Source: Methanosarcina sp. MTP4 (GTDB taxonomy: Archaea; Halobacteriota; Methanosarcinia; Methanosarcinales; Methanosarcinaceae). From it: 64,000 nt of DNA. The DNA is taken from the NCBI RefSeq assembly GCF_000970045.1, contig NZ_CP009505.1:1922001-1986000 (forward strand). The letters run 5' to 3'. Shown here piece by piece: positions 44,953 to 53,875 of the stretch. The stretch's first letter is position 1, and each line of letters opens with the position of its first letter. The position numbers were made by a program, and so were the translations under genes. The notes beneath the pieces were generated by a model that saw nothing but the letters and a program-made list of their open reading frames with translations, was not told the DNA's origin and made no database searches.

Positions 44953-45374
44953 ATTAGTTGAATATCATTTGTAACTGAATCTTAGTTTAACTGAATCTTA
45001 GTTTAACTGAATATCATTTGTAACTGAATCTTAGTTTAACTGAATCTTAGTTTAACTGAATCTTAGTTTAACTGAATCTTAGTTTAACTGAATCTTAGTT
45101 TAACTGAATATCATTTGTAACGGAATCTTAGTTTAATTGAATATCATTTGTAACTGAATCTTAGTTTAACTGAATCTTAGTTTAACTGAATCTTAGTTTA
45201 ACTGAATCTTAGTCTAACTGAATCTTAGTCTAACTGAATCTTAGTCTAACTGAATCTTAGTTTAACTGAATCTTAGTTTAATTGAATCTTAGTTTAATTG
45301 AATCTTAGTTTAATTGAATCTTAGTTTAATTGAATCTTAGTTTAATTGAATCTTAGTTTAATTGAATCTTAGCT
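44953..45374. repeat. 16-17-bp minisatellite (about 26 units)
   Basis: AACTGAATCTTAGTTT repeats across about 420 bp. Variant units (AATATCATTTGT; TAGTCTAAC; TTTAATTG) occur in blocks, showing expansion of sub-groups. No reading frame spans it. Confidence 0.92.
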
Positions 45375-45533
45375 TACTTTTGGCGATAAACCCTTGATTG
45401 TACTTTCTGACTGGTATTGATAAGGGGCCAGACAGATTGTGGGATTATTTTTCAATATTTTTCGTTTGTGTGCGGTATTAATACCGTTTACCGGAAGGCT
45501 GCTTGATAGCCTTTGCATTGATTCCAGGAAAAT

Positions 45534-45642
45534 CCCAAAAGCATGATTCATTTAGAGAAGCGCAGGGACCCGGTGTACCGCAGTTACGAGGGGGACACAC
45601 GGACGCCCAAAAAGCATGCTTCATTAAGAGAAGCGCAGGGAC
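45534..45642 (+). repeat. 36-bp direct repeat just upstream of the helicase gene
   Basis: CCCAAAAGCATGATTCATTT with AGAGAAGCGCAGGGAC (45534-45569) recurs at 45606-45642 with few changes. The second copy ends 9 bp before the helicase start codon, so it forms the end of the 5' leader. Confidence 0.75.
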
Positions 45643-45651
45643 AGCGTAGAA

Positions 45652-47952
45652 ATGACAATTTCAGGTAAGGCCGTGGTCGGCATGGAAACCGTTGAACTGG
45701 AAACTTTAAGGAAAGATAAGCAGAGGATCTTTGAAGATATCCTGCAGTATTTCGAGACTCAGCAGAGGGGCTACATCAAGGTCCCCACGGGCTGGGGCAA
45801 GACCTTCCTCTCAAAGCACATAATGAAAAAATACTATGAGGAGGGAAAGCTCGTGCTTTTCCTGGTCTCGAAAAATAATCAGCTCCTGACCCAGACCTAT
45901 TATGACAGGAAAAAGGACCGTCCCCTTTTCCCGAACAGTGTTGTCCTTTCCTCGGCACACAAGACCGATCGAAAAGAGCTTCTGAATAAACTTAAAGAAT
46001 TCAAGGCAAGGGGAGAGAAAGGGAATGATAAAGGGGAGGGAAAAGGAAAACAGGTGAAAAGGGGTGAAGGAAGTGCTGAAGGTTTTGTGCTCTTCGCGTC
46101 CCTCCAGACCGTGCTCGGCAAACAAAGCGCGGAGCTCAAGGAGCTGCTTCTGGAATATGCCGATATTGCGATAGTGGACGAGATCCACAATTTCATCAAC
46201 AACCGGGGCAATGATTTCCTGAACACGTTTGGGGACCGGACCCGGATCCTGGGCATGACTGCGACCCCGTTCCAGGGGGTTGTGGGAAACGTCAAGTTCG
46301 TGGACGAGATTTCCGGGGATATGCGGGAGGTCTACGGGAAAAGTTTGCCTGAATGTATCCTGGACGAAGAACTGGCTAACCTGAAGTATACGATTGCCGA
46401 GAGCAGAGAAGACATCCTCGAGGTCTTTGACTTTGAAAAAGGCCTGGCAGAACTTGATCGGCAGGACCTTTTCCTGGACTGCAGCACCGCGGATAAAATT
46501 AAGAAAGTTATCCGGCGGACCGGGCTTGCCAAAGATGTGTACGAGTCCAAAATCCGGAGGGGAAATGCAAAGACCCTGGTCTTCTGCGCCCCGGTCCGGA
46601 AACAGGTCTACGGGGTTGGCAGTGAGGATGAGAAGATTAACGCCTTCCATGCCAAGCTCGCATCCGCAATCTTTAACGAGGAAATCGCCGCCGAAGAGTT
46701 CGAAAATGATCCGGACCCCGTACTTCCCATGAGTTTCGACAACTACGCAGCACCCGGGATTTTCAAAGATGCGGCTTTTATCTCTTCGGAACTCTCGAAG
46801 GATGAACAAAAAGCCCTCCTCGAAGCTTTCAGGGACCCGGAAAAGGCTCCTTTTATCCTCTGCACTGTTGGCATGTTGATTGAGGGCTTCGACTTCCCTG
46901 CCCTTGAAGCTCTTGTCCTCCTCAGGCCCACCCTGAGTATGCGCCTTTTCGAGCAGCAGCTCGGAAGGGTAACCCGTCTCTCCCCGGAAACGGGCAAAAA
47001 GAGGGGAAACATCTTCGAAATTGCCGATAACATCGATTCTCTCTACCAGCACTTCGGAGAAGGGGTTTTCGGAGGGGAGAAAGTTGAGCAGATCCAGATG
47101 CTCCAGCCTGAAATCCGCCTTGAGGAACTCTTCTCCGAAGGGGACGCCGCCAGGGCAATCAGAGAAGGGAGAATCGAGCTGAAAAAGATCGATTTCAGTG
47201 CCGGTAAAAAAGGTCCTGGCGGGGAAAAAGGCAGAGGAAAAGGAAGGGGAAAAGGGAGAGGCAGAGGAAAAACAGAAGGGCCGGAACCCGTGGAGGTCCC
47301 TGTGCGCCTCCCGCCAACAGCTCTTCGGGTCAGGTATTATTCTCGCCTGCTGGCCCTGACTGAGGAAAGGGATATCGGGGCTTTTGAACGGGAAAAGCGG
47401 GAACTCATGCGTGGAGCTCTCAGGTTCAGGCTCCGGGATGCCGGGGACGCCGAGGAACTTGTCGAACTTGTCGCTTCCGTCAACAAACTCAAGCGGGAAG
47501 CCTACGAAGACCGCCGCCTTAAAGACAGCTCAAGAAGGGTCAAACCAAAAGTCTTCGGGGAAGTGGAATGGCTCCTGAAACTCCAGGCCCTGAACTCCCT
47601 CAAATATTCCAGTAAACACCTTTCCTATCAGGAAAAAGGCAGGATCTTGAAAACTCTGGGCTTCGAACCCGATTTCAAGCGGATAGACAGTTTCCGGCTC
47701 AAATGCCTGAAAATCGGTTCCGCCCAGAAGACCCTCCCTGAACTCCTGAAAGTGCTTGGTTTCGTGCACCGCCTCTCCTCGGAAGAGACCTACCAGTTTC
47801 TGGACAAAAAGAAAAAAGAACAGTGGAAACGCGAATTCATGCCTGCGATCTACTGGGGCTTCTGCTTTGTTGAAGATTCCCCCGAACTCAAAGAGCTTTT
47901 CGAGTCCACCGAATGGGACCGCCGGGTCAAGAATATAATCCGGCAGAAATGA
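45652..47952 (+). CDS. SF2 DEAD/DEAH-type helicase
   Basis: A 766-residue helicase. N-terminal core: VPTGWGKTFLSKHI (Walker A near 45), DEIHNFINNRG (near 175), GMTATPFQG. C-terminal core: CTVGMLIEGFDFPALEALVL and EQQLGRVTRLSPETGKKRG. A Gly-Lys-Arg low-complexity linker (near 520-545) leads to a helical C-terminal part without a recognised domain, ending LFESTEWDRRVKNIIRQK. It resembles the helicase part of UvrB/ResIII-type proteins but has no nuclease motif. Start ATG 45652 or 45682. It stands alone; role unknown, with DNA repair or defence possible. Confidence 0.85.
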   Translation: MTISGKAVVGMETVELETLRKDKQRIFEDILQYFETQQRGYIKVPTGWGKTFLSKHIMKKYYEEGKLVLFLVSKNNQLLTQTYYDRKKDRPLFPNSVVLSSAHKTDRKELLNKLKEFKARGEKGNDKGEGKGKQVKRGEGSAEGFVLFASLQTVLGKQSAELKELLLEYADIAIVDEIHNFINNRGNDFLNTFGDRTRILGMTATPFQGVVGNVKFVDEISGDMREVYGKSLPECILDEELANLKYTIAESREDILEVFDFEKGLAELDRQDLFLDCSTADKIKKVIRRTGLAKDVYESKIRRGNAKTLVFCAPVRKQVYGVGSEDEKINAFHAKLASAIFNEEIAAEEFENDPDPVLPMSFDNYAAPGIFKDAAFISSELSKDEQKALLEAFRDPEKAPFILCTVGMLIEGFDFPALEALVLLRPTLSMRLFEQQLGRVTRLSPETGKKRGNIFEIADNIDSLYQHFGEGVFGGEKVEQIQMLQPEIRLEELFSEGDAARAIREGRIELKKIDFSAGKKGPGGEKGRGKGRGKGRGRGKTEGPEPVEVPVRLPPTALRVRYYSRLLALTEERDIGAFEREKRELMRGALRFRLRDAGDAEELVELVASVNKLKREAYEDRRLKDSSRRVKPKVFGEVEWLLKLQALNSLKYSSKHLSYQEKGRILKTLGFEPDFKRIDSFRLKCLKIGSAQKTLPELLKVLGFVHRLSSEETYQFLDKKKKEQWKREFMPAIYWGFCFVEDSPELKELFESTEWDRRVKNIIRQK

Positions 47953-48109
47953 AGGGCAGGGGACCTGCCCTGTACCTTCTTTTTGTATCAGGTTTTTTGC
48001 ACCAAGTTTTTGAATCATGATTTCTAAATCCGGAAATAGGCTCCTATATTTTGATCCAGAACTGTAGGGGAAACAGTCCGCATAATCGATGAACTCCCGA
48101 TCTGAAGCC
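47953..48109. other. Spacer downstream of the helicase gene
   Basis: No gene is supported between the helicase stop and the repeat. T-rich runs CTTCTTTTTGTATC and AGGTTTTTTGC follow the stop codon and may terminate transcription. Confidence 0.3.
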
Positions 48110-48395
48110 GATTTAACCTTATTTAGCCTCATTGAGTCGTCCTTGTCCGGACGCAGTCCGGCTTTTTCAAAATGTAAGATAAAAAGATAAGTAAAAAGCA
48201 AAAGCGCCATCAAGAGGGTTGAAGGCTGTTTTGCTCAATATTAAAAACATAATTAATATTAAAATTAAGATACAGTTCCTATCTTTTTTATCTTAATTTC
48301 TATTTCGGAGAGGGCCGCCAGGCAAGCTGGCGGAGGTTTTCGATTACTCCTCAGGACAGAACGGTTTATGGGGTCGAAGAAAGCATTTACTGCAA
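48110..48395. repeat. Palindrome-ended element, copy I
   Basis: The left end carries the hairpin CCGGAC-GCA-GTCCGG (48147-48161) followed by GGCTTTTTCAAAATG. The right end carries GGAGAGGGC before the hairpin CCGCCAG-GCAAG-CTGGCGG (48315-48333), then about 60 bp ending GGTTTATGGGGTCGAAGAAA. The two ends are inverted repeats of each other over about 35 bp. Homologues lie at 49883 and 53366, and a left half at 20751. Confidence 0.85.
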
Positions 48396-48641
48396 GTTAC
48401 TGGTTGCTATCCAAAATCTCCTCTTTGAACTCCTTAGCTCAGATCGTCTTTTGAATTAGTATTTTTTCTTAATATATACAAAATTCAAATGTATAGTTTG
48501 ATTGTCTGGCCATAAAAAGTAAGTAACATGCAGAAAATGTTTATACATTTTATTGTAATGTTATATGTAATAATTTGAAGTAAAATTTTACTTCTCTTCA
48601 TCCAGTATTTTTATTAATCTTTCAGTTATCGGAGGATCAAT

Positions 48642-49784
48642 ATGAGTCAAAAGCTGAAAATGTTCCAGATTTTTCTTGTTTTAATTCTGTTTTCGCAGTT
48701 ATCGAGTGTAGCAGCTGCAGCAGCACCTGCAGAACAATGGAACAGGTCTTTTGGCGGAGGTAGTGAAGATAATTTCAGATGTGTTGAACAGACTTCAGAT
48801 AGCGGGTACATAGCTGCTGGTTCAACATATTCATACGGTAAAGGGACAAAAGGCTATCCGGATGCCTGGCTTATCAAGGTTGACAATAAGGGGAATCTGC
48901 AGTGGAATAAAACTTTCGGGGGGACGTATTTTGATGAGGGGTACTTTACCCGGCAAACCTCAGATGGAGGTTATGTGTTATCGGGTTATACATTTCCTTC
49001 CGGCTATGCCGAGCCCTGGCTGGTCAGGACTGACAGGAACGGAAATGAGATGTGGAACAAGGTATCTGATGAAATCACTCACGAGATCTATCTCCAATAT
49101 ATGGCTGAACATACCTCTGATGGGGGATACATAATTGGAGATACGGTTATACATGAAATTGGAAGTAATTTTGGTTCTCTTCTAGTTGATTATGATATCA
49201 GGATAACTAAATATGATATAAACGGTAATCAGCAATGGAATAGCACCTTTGGCAAAAACCAGAGTCTTGAAACATTAAATCCTCTATTAAATTCTGTTAA
49301 GCAGACTTCTGATGGTGGATATGTAATTGCCAGCACAACCAGGTCAAATGAATCAAACAGTGATGATATCTGGCTCATCAAGATCGATGAATCCGGTCAG
49401 GAGCATTGGAATAAGACCTTCGGTAGCCCGAGGGATGATTTTGGCATCTCTATTTCAATGACTTCAGACAATGGTTATGTGTTGACGGGAAGATATGACG
49501 GTTCTGCTTTCATACTCAAAACGGACAGCGACGGTAATCAGGAATGGCTAAAAGAGTTTTCAAATTGTACGCTCTATTCCGTTCAACAGACTTCAGATGG
49601 TGGATATGTAGCTGCGGGCGTTAAAAATGAGAATGCATGGTTGGTTAAGCTGGCAGGTGATGGAAGGAATATTGAGAATGAAGAAACGTCAATTGAATAT
49701 AATGACATCTCTGACAGCGTTTTCAGCCAGATACTAAATTCCATCTACGGTATTTCCAGTGGGATTAATACATTCGGGATTTAA
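48642..49784 (+). CDS. Exported beta-propeller-like repeat protein
   Basis: A 380-residue protein with a signal peptide (FQIFLVLILFSQLSSVAAA). It then has seven or so repeats of about 45 residues built on the theme QTSDGGYIAAG, DAWLIKVDNKGN, QWNKTFGG. The repeats fit blades of a beta-propeller found in cell-surface or secreted archaeal proteins. There is no C-terminal anchor or sorting signal; the end is a plain hydrophilic tail, so it may be released or bind a partner. GGAGGATCAAT precedes ATG 48642. Palindrome-ended repeats flank the gene on both sides. Ligand unknown. Confidence 0.8.
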   Translation: MSQKLKMFQIFLVLILFSQLSSVAAAAAPAEQWNRSFGGGSEDNFRCVEQTSDSGYIAAGSTYSYGKGTKGYPDAWLIKVDNKGNLQWNKTFGGTYFDEGYFTRQTSDGGYVLSGYTFPSGYAEPWLVRTDRNGNEMWNKVSDEITHEIYLQYMAEHTSDGGYIIGDTVIHEIGSNFGSLLVDYDIRITKYDINGNQQWNSTFGKNQSLETLNPLLNSVKQTSDGGYVIASTTRSNESNSDDIWLIKIDESGQEHWNKTFGSPRDDFGISISMTSDNGYVLTGRYDGSAFILKTDSDGNQEWLKEFSNCTLYSVQQTSDGGYVAAGVKNENAWLVKLAGDGRNIENEETSIEYNDISDSVFSQILNSIYGISSGINTFGI

Positions 49785-49882
49785 TAAAGGGGGCTATTTC
49801 CCCTTCCACCTTTACTTGCAGATCTTAATTGATTACTACCTCCTGACACCTCCTGCAGAATTACTGAACTAAAGCCGGAACA
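49785..49882. other. Spacer after the propeller gene
   Basis: A short GC-poor spacer with TAATAAAGGGGG..TTTCCCCTT (stop codon region 49782-49806). GGGG and CCCC arms could form a weak terminator. Nothing else. Confidence 0.35.
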
Positions 49883-50150
49883 ACCGTATTAGCCTTCCCG
49901 CGTCGTTCTTGTCCCGGACGCAGTCCGGCTTTTTCCAAAATGAAAATTAAAAGATGAGTAGAAAGTAAAATTTGTAGGGGCGAACCCGAAGAGAGCTTTA
50001 ATAGATCTCAAAAACAGAATTAATATCTGAATGTAGTTATAATTCAATCTTTTTTATCTTAATTTCTTTTTGTGCAGGGCCGCCAGCCAGGCTGGAGGAG
50101 GATTCCATCTCTTCTCATGACCGAGCGGTTTTTGGGGTCAAAGAAAGCGT
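49883..50150. repeat. Palindrome-ended element, copy II
   Basis: Left hairpin CCGGAC-GCA-GTCCGG (49914-49928) followed by GGCTTTTTCCAAAATGAAAA. Right hairpin CCGCCAGCCAGGCTGGAGG (50080-50098), then CGGTTTTTGGGGTCAAAGAA. It lies between the convergent ends of the propeller gene and the NosD-like gene. Confidence 0.85.
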
Positions 50151-50250
50151 TATACTGGATAGAGTAGCAAAAATACGCTTTAAGAAAAGAGAAAAAGGAA
50201 AGAAAAAAAATCATAGAGGGGAAAAGATGACCCTCAATGACTATTTTGTT

Positions 50251-52980
50251 TCATTCTTTTCTTGCGAAGTAGAGAGCTCCCAGAAGACCTGAAAGCGCAA
50301 ATGCAATTTCAAATCCTGGTGTCTTCTGTTCCTCATCGTTTCTTTCTTCCCCGGAATCTTTTGGCACTTCAGAAGCAGGAGGCTCTTCGGATGCATCCGT
50401 TTCCCCGTCAGGAGTGAGCGTCCCCGAGCCAGGGGACTGCTCAGTTTCTTCAGGCTCCTGTGTCCCTGCTGTTTCTTCCTCTGTCACGGCGGGGATTATC
50501 CTGGCTTCTCCTGTCCCGCTGCCCCCTCTGTGATGTGTCGTACCATCAGGAACAGAGGATGGGAGTACAAGCGGGAGGAAATCGATATTATCCCCTGTTT
50601 CCGCGATGCTATATGGGGAATCAGAGATCCCGTCATTATTTTTATCGGTTGCACTTTCGGAAAAGCCCGTTCCTTCCGGACTTGCCCAGAAGTTTCCGCC
50701 AAGATATGGGCCGCCAATGGTGTTTAGGCCCGGGGCTTTTGTGGTATTCCAGCGGTTTCCGGTGTTTGTACCTTCAAAATAGGTGTTGTTTGTGTTGTTG
50801 AAGTAATTGTCGTAGATGAGGCTGTTGCTGGAAAAAGCCAGATATATTCCGTATTTGGAGTTATTACAGGCATTGCTACTGGAAAGCGTGTTCTTGCCGG
50901 AAAACGCCAGATAGATGCCGTATTCAGAGTTATTGCAGGCCTCGTTTCTGCAAACTATGTTGTTTCCGGACTGCACCAGCGCGATTCCATAGCTATTGTT
51001 ACAGGCTGTGTTGTTGGAAAGTGTATTGTTACCGGATTCGACCAGATTGACTCCGAAGGTGTTGTTGCAGGCTGTGTTGTTGGAAAGTGTATTGTTACCG
51101 GATTCAACCAGAATGACTCCGAAGGTGTTGTCGAGGGCTGTGTTGTTGGAAAGTGTGCTGTTGCCGGAAAAGTCCAGGTATATACCGTATTCAGAGTTAT
51201 TACAGGCTGTGTTGTTGGAAAGCGTGTTGTAGTTACTGGATAAAGCCAGATAGATTCCGTACTCAGAGTTATTGCAGGCCTCGTTCTTTTCCACCGTGTT
51301 ATTGCTGGACGAAGCCAGATATATGCCGCTCTCTGAATTATTATAGGCTGTATTCTCGGAAAGCGTGTTCCTGTCGGAAGATTCCAGCCAGATGCCGCTC
51401 TCAGAATTATTATCGGCTGTGTTTCCGGAAATTGTGTTGTTTCCGGACTGTTCCAGCCCGATTCCGTAGCTATTGTTGCAGGCTGTGTTGTTGGAAATTG
51501 TGTTGTTACCGGAATAAAATAGGGTTATGCCACCGAAGTTTTCAGAAAGTACGTTTTTCTCGAAAGTACAGTTCTTTGCACTTCTTAGATAGATTCCGGC
51601 ATAAGGATATTCAGCCCCTGTTATGTTAAAGCCGCATATCGTAACGGAATCGGCAGTTATGTTAAATACGGGCTTTCCGGCATCCGAAGCCTGAACCTCT
51701 GTAAGCCCGGACCCGCTTTCGGAGTGGATAACCAGGCTCTTTGTAACGTCCACATTTTCCCGGCATGTCCCCTCATCCACGAGAATGGTATGCCCTTCAA
51801 GAGTTCCGGTGTCATCAATGGCTGCCTGGATCGAAACAAATCTCTTCCCAGTGTTAATGTTTCGGACAGGATTATTCACGGTGACTATTATCAGGTCGCT
51901 TCCTGTTAGCCCGCCTTTGTCAGTCGCATTAGCACGGATGTAATAATCACGGCTGTCAACTTTTGTGCTGTCCCACTCCACGCTCCAGAGGTCGGAATCT
52001 CCCAAAAAGGTGCCTGTTTCAGCCTTTCCGATCTCATTCCAGCTCAGTCCGTCCGGGGAATATTCAAAGCTGCAAAAGTCCACGTCCCCGTCAACTGTTG
52101 TCGCGTTTACGTTTATTGTCCCCGATATAATGGACCCGTTTAAGGCTTCGTTGAGCTCGACGTCAGGAACCGAATTTTCCCCTACTATGAAATTCGAGGC
52201 CTGCAGGCAGAGAGGATAGAGATCCCTTTCTTCATACGAAGTGTCATTAATGCCGTCTCCGTTTGAATCAGTGCCGGTGTAACCGTCATAGTAGTTTCCA
52301 AGGTAGCCGTAATATTCCCTGCCGCCGTATGTATAACTCACGGGTTCCGGAGTATTCCATGTGATGTCCAGATTGCTGCCAAAAGAAAAGTCCTGACTGT
52401 TTCCTGTGAAATCATTCAGGTAAATATTTGCGCTCGAAGAATCCATAGAGATGCCCGTGATACAGGCAGAAACCCGGTTATTGGAAAGCGTGGCGCCTTC
52501 GGAAGAAATCAAGGAAATTCCACTTGTTAAATAGCCATTTCCATTATAACCCTCAATTTCATTATTTTCAATCGTACAGTTTGCTCCCTCTATTTTGATA
52601 CCTATGGAAGCACTGTTGCGCTTTATGGTAAATCCGCTAATACTTACCGAATTAGTCGGGCTTTTGATTGTAAATACGGGAAGACCTATCATGGGATTGT
52701 CACGGACTGTAACATCAGCATCCGCCCTGATTGCTAAATTCTTACTGATTTCAACACAATCGGTATAATCCCCGCTGTGTACAATAATTGTGTCCCCCTC
52801 CAACGCTCTGTCCACGGCATTCTGGATATCACGTACTGCACGCCCGTTGGGGTCGCTGCTGGGATAAACATGAATTTCTTCTGCCGCGGTGATCCCTGTG
52901 CATATTATAAGAACCGCTACAATTGCTGTCAGGCAAATTATTTTCCAGTTTCTTTTTCGGATTCTTCCCTTATTTTTCAT
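50251..52980 (-). CDS. NosD-like right-handed beta-helix surface protein with PGF-CTERM-type tail
   Basis: A 909-residue exported protein. Signal peptide IICLTAIVAVLIICTGITAA is followed by two beta-helix blocks separated by an Ig-like segment (near 270-370). The second block holds about 14 repeats of 23-24 residues (TLSNNTACNNSYGI-like). The tail is Thr/Glu/Ser-rich and ends in TPGFEIAFALSGLLGALYF with ARKE, the PGF-CTERM pattern that archaeosortase A cuts and links to lipid. It is therefore probably an S-layer-associated carbohydrate-binding or processing protein. The repeats differ by few bases and are probably prone to expansion. Confidence 0.88.
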   Translation of the reverse strand: MKNKGRIRKRNWKIICLTAIVAVLIICTGITAAEEIHVYPSSDPNGRAVRDIQNAVDRALEGDTIIVHSGDYTDCVEISKNLAIRADADVTVRDNPMIGLPVFTIKSPTNSVSISGFTIKRNSASIGIKIEGANCTIENNEIEGYNGNGYLTSGISLISSEGATLSNNRVSACITGISMDSSSANIYLNDFTGNSQDFSFGSNLDITWNTPEPVSYTYGGREYYGYLGNYYDGYTGTDSNGDGINDTSYEERDLYPLCLQASNFIVGENSVPDVELNEALNGSIISGTINVNATTVDGDVDFCSFEYSPDGLSWNEIGKAETGTFLGDSDLWSVEWDSTKVDSRDYYIRANATDKGGLTGSDLIIVTVNNPVRNINTGKRFVSIQAAIDDTGTLEGHTILVDEGTCRENVDVTKSLVIHSESGSGLTEVQASDAGKPVFNITADSVTICGFNITGAEYPYAGIYLRSAKNCTFEKNVLSENFGGITLFYSGNNTISNNTACNNSYGIGLEQSGNNTISGNTADNNSESGIWLESSDRNTLSENTAYNNSESGIYLASSSNNTVEKNEACNNSEYGIYLALSSNYNTLSNNTACNNSEYGIYLDFSGNSTLSNNTALDNTFGVILVESGNNTLSNNTACNNTFGVNLVESGNNTLSNNTACNNSYGIALVQSGNNIVCRNEACNNSEYGIYLAFSGKNTLSSSNACNNSKYGIYLAFSSNSLIYDNYFNNTNNTYFEGTNTGNRWNTTKAPGLNTIGGPYLGGNFWASPEGTGFSESATDKNNDGISDSPYSIAETGDNIDFLPLVLPSSVPDGTTHHRGGSGTGEARIIPAVTEEETAGTQEPEETEQSPGSGTLTPDGETDASEEPPASEVPKDSGEERNDEEQKTPGFEIAFALSGLLGALYFARKE

Positions 52981-53257
52981 AGGTATTCCTGCTGAAGTGT
53001 CTGCTTGTATTGTAAAAAGTGAATTAAATATCGATTTTCAATTTATTTTGAATTAAATATCGATTTTTATCTTTATTAATGTATTAAATAATAATGAATG
53101 TTCTTATATTTTAATCCACGTATAATTTGTAGGTTGTTTATTGGCAAAAAATCACTTGCGAGAGCCATAAACTACATTCATCGAAAATTCTTCAGTTTAA
53201 TTTTTAGGAAATTTGTACTACCTTTAAATCCTCAATATTTTTGGCCGAGTTTATTTC
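52981..53257 (-). promoter_or_regulatory. Upstream region of the NosD-like gene with 18-bp direct repeat
   Basis: GAATTAAATATCGATTTT occurs at 53021-53038 and 53050-53067, 29 bp apart, 40-90 bp upstream of the start codon on the other strand. Binding-site function is inferred. The rest of the interval shows no gene. Confidence 0.5.
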
Positions 53258-53366
53258 CTTCTATTCTGTCCTGAACTATTCTGTCCTGAACTATTCTGTT
53301 CTGGACTATTCTGTCCTGAACTATTCTGTTCTGGACTATTCTGTCCTGAACTATTCTGTTCTGGAC
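53258..53366. repeat. 15-bp tandem repeats abutting element III
   Basis: CTATTCTGTCCTGAA alternates with CTATTCTGTTCTGGA about seven times and leads directly into the left end of the palindrome-ended element. Confidence 0.8.
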
Positions 53367-53612
53367 TATTCTTCCCGGGTGCAGTCCGGCTTTCCTAAAT
53401 AAAGGTAAAGGGATAGGTAGAAAGTAAAAGCGACATGAGATATATAGAAAAACTTACTCAAAATTAAAAAAAGACTTAATATTTTTAGGTGTCATGTAAT
53501 TATAGATTTCCTTAATTTTTAATTTTCATTTTCGGAAAGGACTGCCAGGCAAGCTGGCGGAGGCTCTCATCTCTATTCAGCACGAAACGATTTTTTGGGG
53601 TCAAGGGAAGCA
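53366..53612. repeat. Palindrome-ended element, copy III
   Basis: Left hairpin CCGGGT-GCA-GTCCGG (53375-53389), with the changed bases keeping G-T pairs. Right shoulder TTCGGAAAGG and hairpin GCCAG-GCAAG-CTGGC (53544-53558), then ATTTTTTGGGGTCAAGGGAA. The interval 53613-53875 holds no gene; it is AT-rich and probably includes the symporter promoter. Confidence 0.85.
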
Positions 53613-53875
53613 GTTCCGTAGCCAAAATTTATTCTTTTTGTTATTTTTATTTTCTGAGTCCGTTTTTCCGGATCCTTTTGGTGAAGGTTTGTTTGCGTTT
53701 TCTCATCATAGTATTTATATTACTGTTTTTTACCAAAACTCCCTATGTATTTTTTATGAATTTATAATAATAAATAAGAAAGTAAATATAAGATCAAGCT
53801 AAATTTATAACAAAAGATTATAAAAATCTTCAATATTTTCTCAAATATCAACAGAACTTAGGTTACTGATTCTCC

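Noticed and set aside
45811-47052. 413-codon open frame antisense to the SF2 helicase
   Set aside because: The helicase motifs are unmistakable on the + strand.
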